DNA from: Alopecurus myosuroides
Lineage: Eukaryota > Streptophyta > Magnoliopsida > Poales > Poaceae
Direction of reading: 5' to 3'
NCBI GenBank assembly: GCA_028641055.1
Contig: CM054060.1
Location: forward strand, 208,654,445-208,718,444
DNA length: 64,000 bases
In this document: positions 12,153 through 23,285 of the stretch, piece by piece
How the letters are laid out: each line of letters begins with the position of its first letter
Numbering within the stretch: the stretch's first letter is position 1
Translations under genes and position numbers: made by a program
Notes under the pieces: model-generated
The model's database searches: none
Told to the model about the DNA's origin: nothing
The model's input: the letters and a program-made list of their open reading frames with translations, nothing else

Positions 12153-14310
12153 TTGCACCAATTTGGCCGTACACGTATGAATAACCCGCCAGATGGAAAG
12201 GCCCTTCCACCAAGCGGGGCACTCAACACAACTCAACTCTTCTTCGCATCAAGCCCAAAGAACCTTGGGCGCACGGCTAATCGAGCCCCGAAGAAAAGGA
12301 CCCTCATAGCACTCTAAGACCGTGTCCCCCTATATGCCGACTACGAAAGTTCCACCCGGGTACCAAGGGCTCGCAAGATCATGCATGCAGCAAATGGAAA
12401 ACCCGAACTAAATGAGGCGATTTGGACGAGATGCGAATCGAGTCAAATTGAGGGGGGCGCCCATACTCGCTTCCCACATGCGGTTAGTGCGCTCATCATG
12501 GATCAGTAGACAAGACCCTTTTCCTATTAGGGTCGACACTAGCAGGCCTCAAAACCACAAAGGGCCTCCTGCCGGTGCCTTATCATCAAATTTATTATTG
12601 ATAATAACATTAGCATAATTGATTGATTAAACATCGAGCCCCCAGAACATAATGGAATATAGTAACAGAAAGTAACGGGTAACAGACTCGAGCAAAACAA
12701 CCTAAGCATGCTAGTAAGACACTGGCTCAATCAACAGGGTTGTAGGAGTGGTGGTGCGGCAATATCAGGGTTAAGGGATTCATGTGATAGGTTCGTAACA
12801 GAAACAACTACTACTAGGGCTAGCAGAAAAGAACAACGGAAAGTATCGGTAACCAAGGTTGAAAGGAACACAGTGGTTCATGTGAGTGATAACTTGCCTG
12901 CAAACCCAGTAGCCTAGTACTGAGCTAACTCCTTAGAAGGGATGTCGTAAGGATCGTCGGTCTCAACGTCGTCGCATATCCGAGAAGAAGCAAACAAACA
13001 ATGCAGAAAGATAAACAATCAATATCACGGCATAGGTGCACAAACATGGGATGATGCATGTCATGTTAATAGATGCATCAAAATAAACTACTTGACAAGA
13101 TAACACAATTTAATTGGACCCATATGCAATTGGATTGCATATGGAAAAGATCCATTGAAGTAAGTGGAAACAAATGATTTACAATTAATTAATATGTGAG
13201 AGTTGTTAGCATGATGCATGCATGATGATAACACCAAAATAACAACAGATAACAATGATAGATGCAAGTGAAAAAGGATTGGAACAAGTTTTGGAAATCA
13301 TTGATTAAGTTTGGAAAGTTTGGTTACTTAAAACATGTCACACAAGTAATTGTTGTTTTCAACAAGTTAAAGTGTTCAAAACAGATAACAAAGTTCATAT
13401 TTGATAAGAACACACAATTTTAGGTGGAATACATGTTTCACTTGTTGAAAAAGGATTTCAAATTAATTATTTATGAATTAAACAAGTTTAAGCAAGAATT
13501 AAATGAATTTAATTCAAACATGAACTTATTTGAATTTTTATTTGTGCAAAACATTAAGTGAGATTCATATTTGAAAATCTTATACTTTTATGGTTGGAAA
13601 ACATATTTTGCATGTTCAAAAATAATTTAATTTGACCAAGTTATGAAAGTAGCAATATTAAATGATTTAAACAAGGTTTAAATCATTTAACCAATTTTAG
13701 TTATTCAAAACATGAAACAAATTTTATATTTGGAAAGGTGGTTTAATTTTGCATGGAAAACATATTTCATTTGTTGAAATTGGATTTAAAATGAGCAAGT
13801 TATTATTTTGGCAATTTTAAATGCAATAAACAAGAAACAGTTGTTTTCAGCAATTTAAATAATTCAAAACAGCAAACAAAATTTATATTTGTAAAGTACA
13901 TGAAAAGTTGATTGGAAAACATATTTAGTTTGTGGAATTTGGAATTTTTATGAACAAGTTATGAATTTTGCAAGTTTAAGTGAATTTGACAAGTTTTCAA
14001 ATTTTGCACCAATTTAAAATATTCAAAACAGTAAACAAAATTTATATTTGGATAGATCATTTAATTTGGTATTGAAAACATATAAAAAATGTTGGATTTG
14101 GAGTTAAGATGAATTATTTAGGCAATTTACAAAATTTGGTATTATTCTGCCATTTTATTAACAACTAGGGACTTAGAAAAATAGCACAGGGCCTGAAAAG
14201 AATGTACAAGGACTTAGATGAAAGCTGACAGGGACCTGGGTGTGAATAGCAAGTTGTGCTGGGCTGTGGAAAAATAAAAGGAAAATGGGGTTTTAATCCC
14301 GCAGGGGGTG

Positions 14311-14363
14311 GGGATCGAACCCTCACCCTCCTGGCGCGCGCAGAGGGTATCTACCACTGCGGT
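14311..14363 (-). other. tRNA-like box A / box B pair within the G LTR
   Basis: On the minus strand ACCGCAGTGGTAGA (14363-14350) resembles the Pol III box A, and GGTTCGATCCC (14321-14311) fits the box B consensus GGTTCGANNCC. They are 28 bp apart, close to tRNA spacing. A full cloverleaf could not be drawn because the acceptor arm does not pair. The copy in the other LTR is at 20037-20089. It may be a decayed tRNA-derived insertion carried by the family. Confidence 0.45.
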
Positions 14364-15937
14364 ACTGAATCTTTGGTGGCAGTAGGGGGAAGCGAGGGGG
14401 TATGAGGTGTTGCTCGCGGGATGTTTTTCTGAAACTGTAACTGAACCCGAGTGGACCTGAGCGTGGCTGGTCGATCGCTGCAGCTGGGCTGCTCGCCGGA
14501 GGGCGCCATCCGCGGTGGCCGTGGGTGCGGGCGGTGCTGGTGGGTTGGAGGGCGGAGAGGCGAGGGGAAGGAGGGGAGCGGCCTCACCTTGGCAGCGATC
14601 GGGAGCAGGCGATCGGGTCGAGTGCAGGGCGAACAGGGACAGCAGGCTGCGGTTGGAGGCGACGGCGGAGGAAGTCGTCGATGGTGCGCCCTCCACAGCG
14701 ACTCCCGGCAAGCGGCGAGTGCACGAGGAGCTTCAGGGGAACGCGGCGGCTCCATTCCCCTCCTCAGATGCCCCTCGAGGCGACCACGGCGGTCGGAGCT
14801 AAGGGGGAAGGCGGTGGTGGTTCTGCTCTCGGTGGTGTGTTTGCAGGTTCAGAGAACAGAGGTGTTCGGGTGGGGGGAAGGAAAGGGAGAAGGGATCGGC
14901 GGCGCTAGGGTTAGGTATAGGCTGAGGGTAGGCGGGCGGTTGTTTTATGGGGAGCGAGAGGTGGTACGGCGGGCAATCGAGGTGGGGTGGGGAAGATCGA
15001 GCGGTGGCGAGCAACGGACAGCGACAACGGTCTCTTCCGTACGAGGAAGAAGACCACGGGAAGGGGATGGGCCAGAAGTCATGGGCCGAGGTGGAGAAAA
15101 GGAAGGGAAAGGGGTGGGCTGCCCCTCTCCTATTGTTATTTTTGTTTGTCTGTTTTTTTTTTGTAGCAAGTGGAAATGGAAGGAGAATGTTAGGGTTTTA
15201 GATTTTAAAAATTTTGAGAAAAATCATGGGGACTTGTCAGCTCAAAACCTAACAGTTGATAAGTTAGTTTTTTTTTGAAATTTCAAATTGTTACCTGCTG
15301 TTTGAAAAATAAACCAAATTAGATGATTTTGAATAATTAAAATGATTATTAAGTCAACACTTTAATAGAATGACCCAAGTGATTTAATTGGAAACAAAAG
15401 ATCATAAAATGCTTTGGGTTATTATTTTTATACTTTCACATTGGGTTCTGTTTGGAACACATGGTTTGAATTTGGAATATTTTGTTAATTAATATAGAAA
15501 ACAACAACTTAATAGGGTGGACCCTATTATTAATGTGATTAAAGTGAGTTGATTGGTTTGGAGATTTTCATAATTCCAAAGAAGGTGCTGTTGATGTTTT
15601 GCTTTGAATTTGAAACCAATTTGGAATTAATTAGTGAAAATAAAGGCACCATTTTATTAGTTGATCAACATGGAATAAAATGAAAGCAATTTGGTTGTTT
15701 TTATTTGAACTCTCACTTTGGAAATTGTAACATCACAAGGATGAAACAAAGGGTTTGAAATTTGAGTTGAAATTCAAACAGAAAACAAAGGAAAACAGTT
15801 GGAAAACAACTGAAAACAGAGGAAAACAAATGGAAAACAAACAAAACAAATGCAATCAACATGATGCCATGATGCAAAACATAAAATAACAGATAGCAAA
15901 CATTCTAATGGCTATTTTTCAGACTTGGGATGTTACA

Positions 15938-15956
15938 AAACGCCCCCCTTGAAGGA
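15938..15956 (-). other. polypurine tract of element G
   Basis: Minus-strand CTTCAAGGGGGGCGTTT directly precedes the LTR start TGTAACATCCC. Together with the primer-binding site at the other end this sets the orientation. Confidence 0.8.
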
Positions 15957-16050
15957 ATCGCGCCCCGAGATTCCTACTGAGAAAAGAAAAGGTCCGGAAA
16001 CTTCTTGGGAAGATCCTCTTGAGCTGTGATACGTGAAACACATCGTGCAC
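15941..16050 (-). pseudogene. C-terminal remnant of Gypsy integrase/polyprotein, element G
   Basis: On the minus strand the codons from 16050 read VHDVFHVSQLKR, a conserved block near the C-terminus of Gypsy integrases. About 20 codons later comes NLGARFLQGG, the usual polyprotein end next to the polypurine tract in chromovirus-type elements. Nothing upstream in the 916-bp interior looks like gag, protease, reverse transcriptase or RNase H. An overlapping 110-codon frame (16265-15933) reads the same DNA in a different frame and is a shadow. Confidence 0.75.
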
Positions 16051-16274
16051 CTTGGATAGACGTCAGGGAATTTGCAAACCACCGGAACATTTTCAAGTAA
16101 AGGGAGAGATTTTGTATTGAGGGTGTATAGCTGGATAGAACTTGATTCATTTGGAGAATAGATTATCTGGAATGTGGTGATTCTTTTTTTTTTTTGAGAT
16201 TCAATGTGGTGATTCAGGAATGCTTCATCGAAACAACCCCAGGTGATAGGAATGCCAGTTCTCATAGCCTGGAA

Positions 16275-16297
16275 TCAACAACAACAACAACAACAAC
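16275..16297. repeat. (CAA)n microsatellite in the interior of element G
   Basis: About seven to eight perfect CAA/AAC units. Confidence 0.9.
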
Positions 16298-16840
16298 CTT
16301 TCTGTCCAGATAGACTTGATATTTGGAAAGTTTTGATTAGACGCCGGTAGAATAACTGAAGTGGGAAGTAACAACAAGATTTCAACGGACGAAAAGGATG
16401 TTGAGAAGAACAGGATAACGAAGCAACACCGGGGAAAACAAGAACAAAACTTCTGAGGTACTACGGAAAACCCATCCGGCTTCTAAAGGATCAATATCTA
16501 CTGCTTAAGGAATAGAGGATTTGCTTCCGGGGCTTACACGCCTCCGTTCTCAATCATGAGTAGGCAACATGATAAATCATGTCACAACCACCTCCATTCC
16601 TATGGTCTAGTAGATATAACCATCCTAGAGAAACCAGAATACGTGAAATCCTAACTTGAAAGTTTAGATGAGAAGGGAAAAATCAACGTTGCACTTCCTT
16701 ACCAGAAAAAGGGAGGGTGGGTGGGGAAAGAAGAAAAAGAACAGAATTCCTACTCTCACGTTTCATTTTTCCTATATAGCTACAAAATAGTTTCTAGACT
16801 CAACTGCGACCAGTAAAAAGGGATCCTACAGGCAGACAGG

Positions 16841-16852
16841 CTCTGATACCAT
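16841..16852 (-). other. primer-binding site of element G
   Basis: Minus-strand TGGTATCAGAGCC begins two bases inside the LTR end at 16854 and is complementary to initiator methionine tRNA. The spacing is normal for grass LTR elements. Confidence 0.85.
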
Positions 16853-17836
16853 TTGTCGCACCCTGATTTCTAGGGGATACTCATCGGGCCGAACTGGATA
16901 GCAGATGCTTGGATTATGGGGCATAACTGCTCCCACGTCCCAGCTTCCTGGTAGGCCTGCGCTTATGCGCGACAACACAAGCCCTGCTATTCCATCGTCG
17001 ATGTAAACTATCCACTAGAAATCAAAGGCACTACCTTTGACGTACTTCATACCATACACACATGGTACGTCAACGGCTTTGAACAAAAGGATAACACAAC
17101 ATGTCTCTAAGACACAAAAGATCGAAATAAATTGCAAATAGCTCTCATTAGAGCAGAGATAGCAAATACAATCATTCAGAGGGCACATGCCCCAACAATA
17201 CATCAGTACATCACAGCGGAAGCATTCAACATGTCTGAGTACAGACAAGAACCAAATAGGCCTAAGAGGCCGGAAACGAAAAGACGGAGCCCATCCACGA
17301 AGTCTCGGATCCTGCCCGGGTCCGCTATCTACTCGTCAGCAGTCTCGTCATCATACTCCACGTAGTAGCCACCATGTAGATCTTCGGAAACGTCGTCTGC
17401 GTAAACCACAGCCCCAAAGGGGTCAGTACATAAACGTACTGGCAAGCAAGACTCACTGTTCACCAAAGTGTAACCCGTCAACACCAAGCACAGATGCTTT
17501 GGGTTCAACGGAAGGAAAGGGGTATAAAGATGCTGCAACTGGCTGCTCTAAACATCTACAGAGTTACTACCACTTCCGGCTATCAGAAAGGAGATAAGAT
17601 CGTGTATTCTAACCAACTGAAAGATAACTTCAAACAAACCCATCCTGGATCTCGCCCCTTATCCAAAGAAGCAATCCGAGGATAACTCACACAGTTGTAA
17701 TAAAGGTGAATCAAGTTATTGTGCCATCAACCTATTACTAGTCAAGTTATTAATCATTGGGTGTAACATGTTTGATCATTATGTTTAAGTTGTCCTGAGT
17801 ACTTGTTAGCCAGTACATTCACCAAGTAATCCATAA

Positions 17837-17878
17837 CCGCGGAAAACACGGCTTCTCGAGAAGATTATCCCTGCAGGG
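17837..17878 (-). promoter_or_regulatory. twin-palindrome module, element G LTR copy 2
   Basis: Identical to the copy at 12111-12152: CTTCTCGAGAAG at 17852-17863 and CCCTGCAGGG at 17869-17878. Confidence 0.7.
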
Positions 17879-20036
17879 TTGCACCAATTTGGCCGTACAC
17901 GTATGAATAACCCGCCAGATGGAAAGGCCCTTCCACCAAGCGGGGCACTCAACACAACTCAACTCTTCTTCGCATCAAGCCCAAAGAACCTTGGGCGCAC
18001 GGCTAATCGAGCCCCGAAGAAAAGGACCCTCATAGCACTCTAAGACCGTGTCCCCCTATATGCCGACTACGAAAGTTCCACCCGGGTACCAAGGGCTCGC
18101 AAGATCATGCATGCAGCAAATGGAAAACCCGAACTAAATGAGGCGATTTGGACGAGATGCGAATCGAGTCAAATTGAGGGGGGCGCCCATACTCGCTTCC
18201 CACATGCGGTTAGTGCGCTCATCATGGATCAGTAGACAAGACCCTTTTCCTATTAGGGTCGACACTAGCAGGCCTCAAAACCACAAAGGGCCTCCTGCCG
18301 GTGCCTTATCATCAAATTTATTATTGATAATAACATTAGCATAATTGATTGATTAAACATCGAGCCCCCAGAACATAATGGAATATAGTAACAGAAAGTA
18401 ACGGGTAACAGACTCGAGCAAAACAACCTAAGCATGCTAGTAAGACACTGGCTCAATCAACAGGGTTGTAGGAGTGGTGGTGCGGCAATATCAGGGTTAA
18501 GGGATTCATGTGATAGGTTCGTAACAGAAACAACTACTACTAGGGCTAGCAGAAAAGAACAACGGAAAGTATCGGTAACCAAGGTTGAAAGGAACACAGT
18601 GGTTCATGTGAGTGATAACTTGCCTGCAAACCCAATAGCCTGGTACTGAGCTAACTCCTTAGAAGGGATGTCGTAAGGATCGTCGGTCTCAACGTCGTCG
18701 CATATCCGAGAAGAAGCAAACAAACAATGCAGAAAGATAAACAATCAATATCACGGCATAGGTGCACAAACATGGGATGATGCATGTCATGTTAATAGAT
18801 GCATCAAAATAAACTACTTGACAAGATAACACAATTTAATTGGACCCATATGCAATTGGATTGCATATGGAAAAGATCCATTGAAGTAAGTGGAAACAAA
18901 TGATTTACAATTAATTAATATGTGAGAGTTGTTAGCATGATGCATGCATGATGATAACACCAAAATAACAACAGATAACAATGATAGATGCAAGTGAAAA
19001 AGGATTGGAACAAGTTTTGGAAATCATTGATTAAGTTTGGAAAGTTTGGTTACTTAAAACATGTCACACAAGTAATTGTTGTTTTCAACAAGTTAAAGTG
19101 TTCAAAACAGATAACAAAGTTCATATTTGATAAGAACACACAATTTTAGGTGGAATACATGTTTCACTTGTTGAAAAAGGATTTCAAATTAATTATTTAT
19201 GAATTAAACAAGTTTAAGCAAGAATTAAATGAATTTAATTCAAACATGAACTTATTTGAATTTTTATTTGTGCAAAACATTAAGTGAGATTCATATTTGA
19301 AAATCTTATACTTTTATGGTTGGAAAACATATTTTGCATGTTCAAAAATAATTTAATTTGACCAAGTTATGAAAGTAGCAATATTAAATGATTTAAACAA
19401 GGTTTAAATCATTTAACCAATTTTAGTTATTCAAAACATGAAACAAATTTTATATTTGGAAAGGTGGTTTAATTTTGCATGGAAAACATATTTCATTTGT
19501 TGAAATTGGATTTAAAATGAGCAAGTTATTATTTTGGCAATTTTAAATGCAATAAACAAGAAACAGTTGTTTTCAGCAATTTAAATAATTCAAAACAGCA
19601 AACAAAATTTATATTTGGAAAGTACATGAAAAGTTGATTGGAAAACATATTTAGTTTGTGGAATTTGGAATTTTTATGAACAAGTTATGAATTTTGCAAG
19701 TTTAAGTGAATTTGACAAGTTTTCAAATTTTGCACCAATTTAAAATATTCAAAACAGTAAACAAAATTTATATTTGGATAGATCATTTAATTTGGTATTG
19801 AAAACATATAAAAAATGTTGGATTTGGAGTTAAGATGAATTATTTAGGCAATTTACAAAATTTGGTATTATTCTGCCATTTTATTAACAACTAGGGACTT
19901 AGAAAAATAGCACAGGGCCTGAAAAGAATGTACAAGGACTTAGATGAAAGCTGACAGGGACCTGGGTGTGAATAGCAAGTTGTGCTGGGCTGTGGAAAAA
20001 TAAAAGGAAAATGGGGTTTTAATCCCACAGGGGGTG

Positions 20037-20089
20037 GGGATCGAACCCTCACCCTCCTGGCGCGCGCAGAGGGTATCTACCACTGCGGT
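20037..20089 (-). other. tRNA-like box A / box B pair, second G LTR
   Basis: Box B GGTTCGATCCC (20047-20037) and box A-like ACCGCAGTGGTAGA (20089-20076) are unchanged from the first LTR. Confidence 0.45.
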
Positions 20090-21678
20090 ACTGAATCTTT
20101 GGTGGCAGTAGGGGGAAGCGAGGGGGTATGAGGTGTTGCTCGCGGGATGTTTTTCTGAAACTGTAACTGAACCCGAGTGGACCTGAGCGTGGCTGGTCGA
20201 TCGCTGCAGCTGGGCTGCTCGCCGGAGGGCGCCATCCGCGGTGGCCGTGGGTGCGGGCGGTGCTGGTGGGTTGGAAGGCGGAGAGGCGAGGGGAAGGAGG
20301 GGAGCGGCCTCACCTTGGCAGCGATCGGGAGCAGGCGATCGGGTCGAGTGCAGGGCGAACAGGGACAGCAGGCTGCGGTTGGAGGCGACGGCGGAGGAAG
20401 TCGTCGATGGTGCGCCCTCCACAGCGACTCCCGGCAAGCGGCGAGTGCACGAGGAGCTTCAGGGGAACGCGGCGGCTCCATTCCCCTCCTCAGATGCCCC
20501 TCGAGGCGACCACGGCGGTCGGAGCTAAGGGGGAAGGCGGTGGTGGTTCTGCTCTCGGTGGTGTGTTTGCAGGTTCAGAGAACAGAGGTGTTCGGGTGGG
20601 GGGAAGGAAAGGGAGAAGGGATCGGCGGCGCTAGGGTTAGGTATAGGCTGAGGGTAGGCGGGCGGTTGTTTTATGGGGAGCGAGAGGTGGTACCGCGGGC
20701 AATCGAGGTGGGGTGGGGAGGATCGAGCGGTGGCGAGCAACGGACAGCGACAACGGTCTCTTCCGTACGAGGAAGAAGACCACGGGAAGGGGATGGGCCA
20801 GAAGTCATGGGCCGAGGTGGAGAAAAGGAAGGGAAAGGGGTGGGCTGCCCCTCTCCTATTGTTATTTTTGTTTGTCTCTTTTTTTTTGTAGCAAGAGGAA
20901 ATGGAAGGAGAATGTTAGGGTTTTAGATTTTAAAATTTTTGAGAAAAATCATGGGGACTTGTCAGCTCAAAACCTAACAGTTGATAAGTTAGTTTTTTTT
21001 TTGAAATTTCAAATTGTTACCTGCTGTTTGAAAAATAAACCAAATTAGATGATTTTGAATAATTAAAATGATTATTAAGTCAACACTTTAATAGAATGAC
21101 CCAAGTGATTTAATTGGAAACAAAAGATCATAAAATGCTTTGGGTTATTATTTTTATACTTTCACATTGGGTTCTGTTTGGAACACATGGTTTGAATTTG
21201 GAATATTTTGTTAATTAATATAGAAAACAACAACTTAATAAGGTGGACCCTATTATTAATGTGATTAAAGTGAGTTGATTGGTTTGGAGATTTTCATAAT
21301 TCCAAAGAAGGTGATGTTGATGTTTTGCTTTGAATTTGAAACCAATTTGGAATTAATTAGTGAAAATAAAGGCACCATTTTATTAGTTGATCAACATGGA
21401 ATAAAATGAAAGCAATTTGGTTGTTTTTATTTGAACTCTCACTTTGGAAATTGTAACATCACAAGGATGAAACAAAGGGTTTGAAATTTGAGTTGAAATT
21501 CAAACAGAAAACAAAGGAAAACAAATGAAAACAGTTGGAAAACAACTGAAAACAGAGGAAAACAAATGGAAAACAAACAAAACAAATGCAATCAACATGA
21601 TGCCATGATGCAAAACATAAAATAACAGGGAGCAAACATTCTAATGGCTATTTTTCAGACTTGGGATGTTACATGGTG

Positions 21679-23264
21679 AAAGTTGCCTCCATGGATCCGA
21701 GTAGATTTTGCTTGTTCCCTCGGGAATAATCCCAAGTCGACCATGCATGTGTGGGCTATTCTTGAGATGGTTGGTTGTTACCTCCATTTATTTGAAAAAG
21801 TTCGCATCCACACCAAGCCACTGACCGACTACTCGTGAAATAGAAGAAGTCTAAGAACTTCGTTATCTTTGTATCGTCTCCCTAACAAGGACTCCGATGT
21901 GTTTCCTTGCAAGTAATTCATGTAGATGCAACCGTCTTTCACAAGTTGCTAATACATGAGTTCTGCAATCCTGCTCATATTTTCGAGCTTGACATCATAG
22001 TCCATGTCTTGAGAATCTAGCATACGTATCTAGTTGATAACTGGTGCAACCTCTGCGATCAAACCTAACGAGTCTGAGTTATTTCCCCACTAAACAGAGC
22101 TGAATCTCAAGCAACAATGATGGTTGGTGTTTCCTCAAGGGTATTGAATTAGGTCCATTTGAAAATACGGCAAGGTTGATGTTGTGGTTGACACAACTAG
22201 CCGGAAGGCCTAACTCTATATTACCTTGAATCAGTAAGAACAACCACTCCCCGTGAGAATTCCTGTGTTGCTCAATCTAACAAGTTTCTCTCTTCGTTCT
22301 TCTAAACCGGAGTTCTACATTCACTTGATTACCTCTAGAAGGCTTGTATAAGCCTGACATTGAACATCCAGGAGAACCTGGAAGTTGATTCTTCCAATGT
22401 TTGTTTGTCAATGCTCCCAAACCTTTCTTTCAGTGAAAACAAGTTCATCATGAGAAAATCTCTTGGTGTTTTGCAACCGCCATTGATCAGTTCTCTTTTT
22501 CAAGTTGTTTATACCTAAAGTTCTCTTCACCTCACACATTGTGCGAACTTGTCAGTCACTTCAGCCATGGGATTTTAACCATGTGGTAAACGTATTGCTA
22601 TGTCAAATCCACCATATGAAAGAGATTCCTTATTCCTTTCGGTGTTTCAATCTTCCTTGGTTACTCATCCTTATGGTGTGACCAAGAATCCCTTCTTAAC
22701 TATGGTGTTCCAACATCCTTTGGTTACTCATCTTCTGCGGTGAAGTAACATCCCGATTCTTGAGAAAGTTCTACACAAATATGATGGAATGAAAGTTCCT
22801 TCCTCTTCTGTGTCCACTTCGAATATTACGTTGTGGTATCCAAGACCATTCCCTCCATCTTGGTGTTCTGTTTGAAGAAAACTCATTGTCGAAAGTTGTT
22901 CAACCTTTCTTTTTCAAAAGGATTTACAGTCTTGCGCAAAGCTCATATCCTAAATCCTTTCAAGAACATTCATCCACAAACTTGAAACTTCCTTCTATTC
23001 CTTCCGTTACCTTGATGTGTTTCATGCATGTTAACTCAAAAGTTCTTTATGAACATTCCTGTTCTGAGTTATCCATGAGATACTTGATCTTCGTGAAGAT
23101 CAATTCCTAAGAGTTTTCCCTCCTACCTAATGTGTAGTCGCTGGAGATCTTCGCAAGTGAAACAGATCAATCTCTACAAGAAGAGAACCGTAAGGTTCGA
23201 GAAGACCGTTCAAAACCGGTGTTCTTCTTTCTTCTCCTACGGGAATCTTGAGACGAGATGCTTG
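21679..23264 (+). pseudogene. decayed RNase H to integrase C-terminal region of element F
   Basis: Continues the relic broken by G. Around 21765-21860, frame-shifting fragments resemble the Gypsy segment between reverse transcriptase and RNase H (tryptophan-leucine, a phenylalanine-isoleucine block, then a lysine/threonine-aspartate-rich part). At 23013-23045 codons for aspartate-valine-phenylalanine-histidine precede leucine-lysine, matching the integrase block that is intact in G as VFHVSQLK. At 23182-23205 an arginine-threonine-valine-arginine-phenylalanine string matches the chromodomain-proximal part, and asparagine/isoleucine-leucine-x-threonine-arginine remains before the polypurine tract. 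The middle, including the integrase core, is not recognisable. Confidence 0.45.
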
Positions 23265-23285
23265 TAGGGGGGGGGGGGTTAGATT
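23265..23285 (+). other. polypurine tract of element F with a 12-G run
   Basis: A run of twelve G (23267-23278) followed by TTAGATT abuts the 3' LTR start at 23286. The long G run probably reflects slippage. Confidence 0.75.

Larger units (their letters stand above)
11128..15937 (-). repeat. element G LTR (3' LTR in element orientation)
   Basis: 4810 bp, with a long AT-rich tract (about 13000-14160), a GC-rich block (about 14440-15130) and a second AT-rich part. It contains a tRNA-like box pair near 14311-14363 and the twin-palindrome module at 12111-12152. A 275-codon frame at 14451-15278 over the GC-rich block is low-complexity Arg/Gly-rich and is shortened in the other LTR, so I do not call it a gene. 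Confidence 0.93.
11128..21673 (-). mobile_element. element G: Gypsy derivative with 4.8-kb LTRs and a 0.9-kb interior
   Basis: TSD TGGTG lies at 11123-11127 and 21674-21678. The LTRs are 4810 bp (11128-15937) and 4820 bp (16854-21673), and the interior is 916 bp. On the minus strand the LTR begins TGTAACATCCCAAG and ends GGGTGCGACA. The primer-binding site and polypurine tract both place G on the minus strand. The interior keeps only the end of the polyprotein (integrase C-terminal motif and tail); gag, protease, reverse transcriptase and RNase H are gone. Aligning the two LTRs by eye gives about twenty substitutions plus a 10-bp indel, so divergence is near 0.4% and the insertion is recent. 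G must have been copied by enzymes of another element. LTR modules shared with F, D and A show common ancestry. Confidence 0.93.
16854..21673 (-). repeat. element G LTR (5' LTR in element orientation)
   Basis: 4820 bp, nearly identical to 11128-15937. Visible differences include the 10-bp insertion near 21524 and single-base changes such as those at the GC-rich block. The right end abuts the TSD TGGTG at 21674. Confidence 0.93.

Noticed and set aside
14451..15278. 275-codon plus-strand frame in a G LTR
   Set aside because: Low-complexity Arg/Gly reading of a GC-rich LTR block; the other LTR has it shortened to 249 codons by a small indel, and an overlapping minus-strand frame is equally open.
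16854..16860. G as two separate solo LTRs side by side
   Set aside because: A proper primer-binding site and polypurine tract flank the 916-bp interior, and the TSD is found only at the outer ends.
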